DNA of 11,634 nt, taken from the NCBI GenBank assembly GCA_030263615.1, contig SZPH01000097.1, positions 1-11,634 of the forward strand, given 5' to 3'. Made by a program: the position numbers and the translations under genes. Under the pieces are notes generated by a model. That model worked only from the letters and a program-made list of their open reading frames with translations, did not search any database and was not told where the DNA came from. Positions 6,472-11,634 of this stretch are shown in pieces. Within the stretch, counting starts at the first letter, position 1; each line of letters begins with the position of its first letter. The stretch comes from Villigracilis sp900696595 (GTDB taxonomy: Bacteria > Chloroflexota > Anaerolineae > Anaerolineales > Villigracilaceae).

Positions 6472-8427
6472 CTAATACCGCCAGCCCAACAGATTCCATT
6501 GGTTCAAGAACCAGACGAACGCGACTGCGGCAACCGTCACGAGCGTGTAATAGGCGCGGAAGGCGACGCCCCAGTAACGATCCTTCCATGCCAGCGCGGC
6601 GTAAACGACTGCGATAACGGTCAGCAGGGCGGAGAGGACGCCCAATCCCAGCGTGAGTTTGTAGGCGAGCGGGATTCCGAAGACGATCTGCTCGCCCCAG
6701 ATCACGTTGCCGACGATGAACAACAGGTTGAGGGCGCTGATCCATGCGATCAGGGCAGAGGCGCCGCGCCCAGGCTTCTGGTTAGCGACCAGCCGTCGGT
6801 CGCGAAAGAAGCGGATCAACGTCACGACCAGCATGGATAGGAACAACAGCAGGCTGATCATCAGCAGAGGCAGGTTGAATCCGAGCGTCTCGTACCACGG
6901 CAATTTTTCGAACGCCATCATCGGCGTATAGTCCGTGAAGAGATAAACGATGCGTCCCTGTTCGTCTGCGCCGAATGCCATGTGGAAGGAGCCGTCCACT
7001 TGGCGGAAATACAGCGGCGACTCTTCAACGATGCGCCATTCGCCGAACGGCGACTCGAGCAACAGCGTGCCGTCGCCAGGATTTGTGACATAAACGGTCG
7101 GACCTGTGAGCGCGAAAAACTTTTCGAGCGTGGTGTACGAACTCATCGTCCACTTGTATGCGCCTGCGAAGCGATCAGCCCGCGCCGCAAAATCTGCGGG
7201 AGGTTCGATCGGTTCGACCACAGACGCGGGATAGTAATGATCGAAGAACGCCCGCTGAAAACCGAAGTGTTGTCGGTTGAGTTCGCCCGCGCCCAAACTG
7301 TTGTAAACGACGAACACGCCGACGTTTTGCTCAGGCAGGAGCAACAGCATCGATTCCATCGGCTCGCCGCTGCCGCTGTGACCGATCACGCGTTGACCGT
7401 TATCGTCGAACTCGAAAAATCCGTGAGCGTTGCCGAGAATGCGCGGGGCAGGCGCGTACAACGTCGCGTGCATCTGCCGCGTAGTCGCGTCATTCAAAAT
7501 TCGTACCTCAGTGGCAGCGTCGCCGTAGAAACCGTTTTGCAAGTGCATGACCATGAAGCGCGCCATGTCCGTCGCGGAGGCGCGCATCACGCCCGCGGGA
7601 AAGAGGTCTTCGGGACTCAACAACTGCGGGAAAATTCGATAATCGTCTTCATACAGGTAGCCCACCGATTCCTGCGCGCGCAAATCGGGCGGCACAGGCG
7701 AATAGGCGGTCGTGTTCGTCATGCCCAGCGGGTCGAGAATATGCTCCTGCACATATTGGCTGTAAGGTTGTCCCGAGGCACGCGCCACGATGTATCCCGC
7801 CAGCGCCGCGCCGTAATTCGAATAACCCGCGGCTTCGCCAGGCGGACGAACCCGCGCGGGGATGTGAGACTCCAGCCATGCGCGCGCGGGCGGCAGGTTG
7901 TCCGCGTCCAACGTCACCATCTCAGCGTGATTATCTTCAAAGCCCGACGTGTGAGCCATTAAATGTTTGAGCGTGATCGGTTGTGAAAACGTATCTGGAA
8001 TCCGAAAATCGAGATACGCGTTCACGTCCGCGTCCAAATCCAGTTTGCCCTGCTCCACGAGTTGCATCACCGCCGTCCACGTGAACAGTTTGGTGAGCGA
8101 ACCCAGTTTGAACATCGTCCGTTCGGCGTCAACGGGGATTTTGTTTTCAACATCGGCATAGCCGTAGCCTTTGGCGAAAAACAACTGACCGTCTTTCACC
8201 ACTGCGACTGCCGCGCCCGCGATGTGATACTCCTCCATTTGACGCGCCAACAGATCGTCCATGAACGCTTCCATCTCCGCCGCGTCGGTCGGACCCTGAA
8301 CCCGATTCAGCGGCACGGGCATTTCCTCACCCGCTGCGACTCCGCTCCGCGCCGAGGCGGGCGCAACGATGGATAGCAGGAACGCCGCTAAAATCATCAG
8401 GCTGGGAAGGATTTGTTTGGCTTTCAT
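6472..8427 (-). CDS. Serine hydrolase (class C beta-lactamase/PBP-like) with C-terminal membrane domain
   Basis: 651 residues. A signal peptide (MKAKQILPSLMILAAFLLS..., probable cleavage after PASA at residue 26) directs the catalytic part outside. The beta-lactamase/PBP4*-type domain spans about 50-400 with all three motifs: Ser110-L-T-Lys113 (nucleophile and base), Tyr202-S-Asn204, and His350-S-Gly352 in place of KTG. A beta-rich linker (about 415-505) is followed by four hydrophobic segments (about 518-541, 556-577, 586-612, 624-645), anchoring the enzyme at the membrane. Family members act as D-amino acid peptidases, esterases or peptidoglycan-tailoring enzymes; substrate is not predictable. 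ATG 8427 has AAGGAG nine bases upstream and begins a clean signal peptide, so the 19-codon extension to 8484 is rejected. Its leader carries the shared 15-mer. It follows the regulator's terminator and so probably has its own promoter; a TAAAAT hexamer at 8490-8485 is a possible -10. Confidence 0.92.
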   Translation of the reverse strand: MKAKQILPSLMILAAFLLSIVAPASARSGVAAGEEMPVPLNRVQGPTDAAEMEAFMDDLLARQMEEYHIAGAAVAVVKDGQLFFAKGYGYADVENKIPVDAERTMFKLGSLTKLFTWTAVMQLVEQGKLDLDADVNAYLDFRIPDTFSQPITLKHLMAHTSGFEDNHAEMVTLDADNLPPARAWLESHIPARVRPPGEAAGYSNYGAALAGYIVARASGQPYSQYVQEHILDPLGMTNTTAYSPVPPDLRAQESVGYLYEDDYRIFPQLLSPEDLFPAGVMRASATDMARFMVMHLQNGFYGDAATEVRILNDATTRQMHATLYAPAPRILGNAHGFFEFDDNGQRVIGHSGSGEPMESMLLLLPEQNVGVFVVYNSLGAGELNRQHFGFQRAFFDHYYPASVVEPIEPPADFAARADRFAGAYKWTMSSYTTLEKFFALTGPTVYVTNPGDGTLLLESPFGEWRIVEESPLYFRQVDGSFHMAFGADEQGRIVYLFTDYTPMMAFEKLPWYETLGFNLPLLMISLLLFLSMLVVTLIRFFRDRRLVANQKPGRGASALIAWISALNLLFIVGNVIWGEQIVFGIPLAYKLTLGLGVLSALLTVIAVVYAALAWKDRYWGVAFRAYYTLVTVAAVAFVWFLNQWNLLGWRY

Positions 8428-8436
8428 GATCTGTCT

Positions 8437-8442
8437 CTCCTT
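8437..8442 (-). promoter_or_regulatory. Shine-Dalgarno site fixing the serine hydrolase start
   Basis: AAGGAG on the minus strand is nine bases before ATG 8427. It supports the start that gives an intact signal peptide. Confidence 0.75.
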
Positions 8443-8466
8443 TGGTTTATCGCGTCGCGCGGCGCG

Positions 8467-8481
8467 AAGTGAACTTTGCGG
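8467..8481 (-). repeat. Leader 15-mer, copy 2 (CCGCAAAGTTCACTT)
   Basis: Exact copy of the 15-mer at 6448-6462, same orientation, 40 bp upstream of the serine hydrolase start. The TAAAAT hexamer at 8490-8485 is just upstream of it, so if that is the -10 box the 15-mer would lie at or just after the transcription start. Confidence 0.5.
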
Positions 8482-8501
8482 CACATTTTAGGACTCAAGC
8501 C

Positions 8502-8533
8502 AAAAAAAAGAACCACAGGAATATGTGGTTCTT
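8502..8533 (-). terminator. Rho-independent terminator of the LuxR-type regulator gene
   Basis: On the minus strand a perfect 10-bp stem (AAGAACCACA with TGTGGTTCTT, 6-nt loop) is followed by an uninterrupted run of eight T. It lies about 60 bp beyond the regulator stop at 8594. It should separate the regulator transcript from the serine hydrolase and downstream genes. Confidence 0.9.
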
Positions 8534-8561
8534 GTTCGTTAAAATATGTGGGTATCCCTGC

Positions 8562-8587
8562 GTACCACAAACTTAAGTTTGTGGTAC
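8562..8587. repeat. Perfect 26-bp palindrome
   Basis: GTACCACAAACTT is followed immediately by its exact reverse complement, with no spacer. It sits 6 bp beyond the regulator stop codon and upstream of the intrinsic terminator. No T-run follows on either strand. Its ACCACA/TGTGGT arms also occur in the terminator stem at 8508-8533, so the two could form alternative structures. It may be a dispersed palindromic repeat, a protein-binding dyad or an mRNA-end structure. Confidence 0.7.
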
Positions 8588-8593
8588 TTGAAC

Positions 8594-11317
8594 TTATATC
8601 AACTTCCGCTCCCGCGCTTTTTCGATTGCCCCCATCCGTTTGTTGACCGCGAGTTTGCGGTAAATGCTCTTGACGTGGAATTGGACGGTGTTCAGGCTGA
8701 GGAAGAGTTTCTGCCCGATCTCTTTGTAGGATTCTCCAGCCGCCAACAGCCGCAACACGTCGAGTTCGCGCTCGCTGAGAGTCTCTGCTCCCTTCGGCGC
8801 AGGTTGAACTTTGGCGGACCCGTCTGGCATGGCGTCGAGCAGGCGTTTGACGTAGGCGGCAAGGTCGGCGTCTTTGAGAAGCCGTCCCGTAGACTCAAGC
8901 AGAGGGCGGAGGATCAAGCCTTCGTCGAGAAAGATGCGGAAAAATCCGCGCGGGGCAGACGCCTCCAGCGCGGACTGGATCATCCGCCGCGCGTCGTCGG
9001 CTTTTCCTTCCGCTTGAAACATCAAGGCGCGCAGAATCCAAATTTCTATTCGCCAGCCCGTCAGTTCGCGCTCTTCGATGAATTTTTCCTGACGAGCGAA
9101 ATAGGCGTGGGCGTTTGCCAATGAACATGCCTGCGGGTCCTGCGCCGCCAACCGAGCAAGGACGCGCGCCGCGCTGAGCGCCCCCCGAAAACGGATTTCG
9201 CTGACTGGGTCAACGCCCGTGACATCAGGCAGGCTGTCGAATTGAATGGTCTCCGCCCAGCGCCGCGCCTCATCGAGAACGGTTTTGCTTGCGCGTGAAT
9301 CGTTCAGCGCCCAGCGATGACGCAGCGCCTGCGCGTAAGGGATACATTCGGAGCGAGTCTCTGCAAGAAGTTTCAGGCTTTCCATCATCCCCGCCTCATC
9401 GCCCTGAATGAAGCGCAGGCGCGCCAGCATGGGATAGCCTTTCATGTGCGCCCGATATTCGCCCGTCCAGCGCACGAGACTCAACCCGTGCGTCAATTCA
9501 TGATCCGCTTCGGTCAGGCGGTTTTCTTCCAACAGAATACAACCCTGCACGATGTGAAACGCGCCGATGGGCGGAAATCTTTGCCCTGCCAGCGCTTGAT
9601 TGAAACGGGAGATGTTGGTCTCGCATAACCGCATGGCGTTTCTCAACTCGCCCTTCGATATGGAGATCAGCGCAAGGTTGATCGGTCCATACACGGCGGC
9701 GTAGAAATTGCCGCCCGCCACGCCTTCATCGAGAGCTTGTTGATACGCCCGCTCCGCGGCGGGCAGGTCGCCAAGCATGGTGCAGCCGTTGCCGATACTC
9801 ATGGCGTTGACGCTGCGGATGGCTTTTTCATTCTCGGGCAGGAGTCTCTGCGCCTGTTCCGCAAGTTCGAGCATTTTCTGCGGCTCGAAGAACGACGACC
9901 CCATGATGAAGGTGCGGGCGCTGGCGATATGTCCCGCGACCAGATTGCGGGTCGCTTCATCCGCATCCGTCCGATTCAACGCCTCGTCCGCCGCCTGCAA
10001 CGCCTCTTCGGTTTCTTTCATGCGCGGCGCATTTCTTTGCATCAACGCCAGCGACCAGGCTTTGGCGACGCACATCATCGGGGAGAATTGCGCGAGCGAT
10101 CCCGATAATTTATCGAACCATCCCTGCACGGTTGCGACTTCGCCGCGATAGATCATCGGCAGGGCGTACTTCTCGATGAGTCGGGCGACGAGATCGCCTT
10201 CGGAAATCTGAAAGGCATGTTCGACCGCCTTTTGAATAAACCCGTTGTTCTGATACCAGTCTGCGGCGCGCTCGTGCAAAACGTCCACAAGATTTGGCTC
10301 GACTTGCGTCAGTTGATTCCGCAGCAATTCCGCGAACAGGGCGTGATAGCGATACCACGTCCGTTCCTGGTCGAGCGACACCAAAAACAGATTGTTGGTT
10401 TCCAAATAATGAAGATGTTGTCGGCTTTTCTGTTGCCCCGTGACGGCGTCGCATAACGCGGGGGAAAGTTGATCCAGAATGGACGTGCGGCGCAGGAACT
10501 CGCGGATTTCTTCTGGCTGGCTGTTGAGCGTCTCTTCGATGAGATAGTCCAACACGTGACGATGCGTGCCGCGAAACGCCTCGACGAATTTGGCGCGGTC
10601 TTCGCTTTCCTTCAACGACAACGCCGCGAGTTGCAGTCCCGCCGCCCAACCCTCGGTGCGAGCCGCGAGAATCTCCGTCTCTTTTGCGGGCAAGTCCACG
10701 CCCATCACGTCCGACAAAAATTCGTCCGCCTCTTCGAGCGAGAAACTCAAGTCCGCCGCGCGGATCTCGGTCAGTTGATTCCGAACCCGCAGGCGCGTTA
10801 ATGGCAGGTTGGGGTCTTCGCGCGTGACGATGACCAGATGCAAGTTGGCGATTGCCTGATTGAGAAGCGCTTCGAGAAATTGGTCAATCGCCTCGTTTTC
10901 GATGAGGTGATATTCCTCCAACACAAGGATGAGCGGCTGGTCGAGTTCGCGCAGTTCGTTGACCAGCAGTCCGAGCGTCGGTCCTGGGACGATCTCGCGC
11001 GCGTTTTCCACCGCTTCCAACGCGGACTGACCGAGTTCTTCCTCCGCCTGACCCAACGCGGTCAGCGCATAAACTAGAAATTGTTTGAGATCGTTGTCGG
11101 ATTTTTCGAGAACCACCCACGCCGCGCGGCATCCCGCCTCTTTAACCCACATGCGGATGGAGGTCGTCTTGCCGTAGCCCGCAGGCGCGGAGACCAGCGT
11201 GAGCAAATGTCCCTCCGCCAACCCAGCGCTCAAGCGATCGAGAAGTCTCTTTCTCGCGACCAAACTCTGCCGCAAGATCGGCAGGCTGATCTTGGTCCTC
11301 AACAGCGGGTCAGACAT
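8594..11317 (-). CDS. MalT-like ATP-dependent LuxR-family transcriptional regulator
   Basis: 907-residue cytoplasmic regulator of the large MalT/LAL type (STAND ATPases that bind a ligand and ATP, then activate transcription). The N-terminus LLRTKISLPILRQSLVARKRLLDRL is the standard opening of the family. Walker A is SAPAGYGKT at 43-51. The Walker B region reads LILVLEEYHLIE (129-140), with Glu-Glu where MalT has Asp-Asp. The sensor segment TREDPNLPL (165-173), the GWAAGLQLAALSL block (223-235) and the YRYHALFAELLR block (323-334) are also typical. A TPR-like helical region of about 500 residues follows, then a LuxR helix-turn-helix at 845-907 (LSERELDVLRLLAAG, recognition helix near SLNTVQFHVKSIYRKL). 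GGAGAG five bases before ATG 11317 supports this start over the TTG at 11362. The gene has its own terminator. It probably controls the adjacent leftward genes; the signal is unknown. Confidence 0.93.
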   Translation of the reverse strand: MSDPLLRTKISLPILRQSLVARKRLLDRLSAGLAEGHLLTLVSAPAGYGKTTSIRMWVKEAGCRAAWVVLEKSDNDLKQFLVYALTALGQAEEELGQSALEAVENAREIVPGPTLGLLVNELRELDQPLILVLEEYHLIENEAIDQFLEALLNQAIANLHLVIVTREDPNLPLTRLRVRNQLTEIRAADLSFSLEEADEFLSDVMGVDLPAKETEILAARTEGWAAGLQLAALSLKESEDRAKFVEAFRGTHRHVLDYLIEETLNSQPEEIREFLRRTSILDQLSPALCDAVTGQQKSRQHLHYLETNNLFLVSLDQERTWYRYHALFAELLRNQLTQVEPNLVDVLHERAADWYQNNGFIQKAVEHAFQISEGDLVARLIEKYALPMIYRGEVATVQGWFDKLSGSLAQFSPMMCVAKAWSLALMQRNAPRMKETEEALQAADEALNRTDADEATRNLVAGHIASARTFIMGSSFFEPQKMLELAEQAQRLLPENEKAIRSVNAMSIGNGCTMLGDLPAAERAYQQALDEGVAGGNFYAAVYGPINLALISISKGELRNAMRLCETNISRFNQALAGQRFPPIGAFHIVQGCILLEENRLTEADHELTHGLSLVRWTGEYRAHMKGYPMLARLRFIQGDEAGMMESLKLLAETRSECIPYAQALRHRWALNDSRASKTVLDEARRWAETIQFDSLPDVTGVDPVSEIRFRGALSAARVLARLAAQDPQACSLANAHAYFARQEKFIEERELTGWRIEIWILRALMFQAEGKADDARRMIQSALEASAPRGFFRIFLDEGLILRPLLESTGRLLKDADLAAYVKRLLDAMPDGSAKVQPAPKGAETLSERELDVLRLLAAGESYKEIGQKLFLSLNTVQFHVKSIYRKLAVNKRMGAIEKARERKLI

Positions 11318-11322
11318 TCCAT

Positions 11323-11328
11323 CTCTCC
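11323..11328 (-). promoter_or_regulatory. Shine-Dalgarno site fixing the regulator start at 11317
   Basis: GGAGAG is five bases before ATG 11317. The alternative TTG 45 bp upstream has no comparable site and its added residues do not match the usual family N-terminus. Confidence 0.65.
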
Positions 11329-11345
11329 ACGAACGCCTCGTTTGA

Positions 11346-11351
11346 ATTGTA
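11346..11351 (-). promoter_or_regulatory. Possible -10 element of the regulator gene
   Basis: TACAAT on the minus strand matches the bacterial -10 consensus at five of six positions. It would start a transcript about 20 bases before ATG 11317. The -35 region at a 17-bp spacing (TGAAGA) is weak. A second TACAAT lies at 11379-11374, so the exact promoter is uncertain. Confidence 0.3.
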
Positions 11352-11395
11352 CAACAAAACAAGGCGTTTCTTCATTGTAGGAGATGGCAGTAGGG

Positions 11396-11634
11396 TTACA
11401 TCACCTCATACACCGTCGCCGCTTCGGACGCCAGGAGAAACTCGTCCACGCCCTGCGGATCGCGGAAGGCTTCGAGTGCGGCGCGCGATTCCCAGAACGA
11501 GAGCAGGAGAATGGTGACGAACTCTCCCTGCGCGCCGAGCAGGATGTGGATGCTTTGGTTGCCCTCCGCCGCGCGATACGCGGGGATGACGCTCTCGCCC
11601 AAATGCCGAAGGTAATCCTCAGAGATATTCACGC
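11396..11634 (-). CDS. Antibiotic biosynthesis monooxygenase-like small protein (5' end outside window)
   Basis: The frame is open to the right edge and stops at TAA 11398-11396. About 79 residues are visible, and a GTG near the edge (11632) is unlikely to be the true start because this family normally begins earlier with a strand and a helix. Visible landmarks are YLRHLGESVIPAYRAAEGN, then a TILLLSFWESRAALEAF block, and an ending ATVYEVM. This pattern belongs to the ABM/dimeric alpha-beta barrel fold. Many members are small cofactor-free oxygenases or are uncharacterised. The C-terminal part between the WESRAALEAF block and the ending looks shorter than in relatives I recall. It stops 78 bp upstream of the regulator start, with no obvious terminator between them, so the two may be co-transcribed in part. 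Confidence 0.65.
   Translation of the reverse strand, partial: VNISEDYLRHLGESVIPAYRAAEGNQSIHILLGAQGEFVTILLLSFWESRAALEAFRDPQGVDEFLLASEAATVYEVM

Noticed and set aside
6982..7962. Plus-strand open frame of 326 codons opposite the serine hydrolase gene
   Set aside because: It lies entirely antisense to a gene with complete catalytic motifs. Its translation is Arg/His-rich low-information sequence, typical of a shadow frame in GC-rich coding DNA.
8502..8590. CRISPR-like or tRNA-like structure in the repeat-rich gap
   Set aside because: There are only two different inverted repeats with no regular spacers, and no cloverleaf could be drawn. A terminator plus a palindrome explains it better.
11318..11362. 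TTG start for the regulator, adding 15 residues
   Set aside because: The added residues do not match the family N-terminus, there is no good Shine-Dalgarno site, and a plausible -10 hexamer overlaps this stretch.

Overview
The window looks like chromosomal DNA from a GC-rich bacterium. It most likely comes from Chloroflexota, class Anaerolineae. I base this on protein style: a secreted protein with a 'DTDRDGRGDW' signature, a MalT-type LuxR regulator of about 900 residues, a class C beta-lactamase-like hydrolase fused to a membrane tail, and a small 'DQAGLVGL...LISV' protein. This assignment is by family resemblance and was not searched. No rRNA, tRNA, CRISPR array, insertion sequence or phage gene was seen.

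Layout. Only the first gene, cut off at the left edge, is on the + strand. It encodes the C-terminal part of an apparently secreted, cysteine-rich protein and ends in a strong hairpin terminator (679-716) that can also serve the leftward genes. Everything else reads leftward. In order of transcription: a partial small monooxygenase-like protein (right edge); a MalT/LuxR-family ATP-dependent regulator (8594-11317) closed by its own terminator; a serine hydrolase with a four-helix membrane tail (6472-8427); a CPBP-family intramembrane protease (5546-6373); a 78-residue conserved small protein (5295-5531); a second CPBP protease (4418-5269); a diverged ketopantoate-reductase-like oxidoreductase (3445-4398); a short membrane-protein remnant (about 3278-3469); and an ABC ATPase with its double-length ABC-2 permease (826-3263) joined by an ATGA overlap.

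How they may work together. From the CPBP gene at 6373 down to the oxidoreductase the gaps are 14-25 bp, each start has a good Shine-Dalgarno sequence, and no terminator is visible between genes, so these genes look like one operon. The ABC pair follows after a 181-bp interval filled by the membrane-protein remnant. The serine hydrolase and the first CPBP gene each have their own leader, and both leaders carry the same exact 15-mer, CCGCAAAGTTCACTT. One reading is a membrane-centred cassette in which a large signal-sensing regulator controls extracellular or envelope hydrolysis, intramembrane proteolysis and ABC export. Co-location and leader motifs support this, but the substrate is unknown.

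The most interesting non-coding signals are a perfect 26-bp palindrome next to the regulator's terminator, the duplicated 15-mer, and a 16-bp operator-like palindrome before the first CPBP gene.
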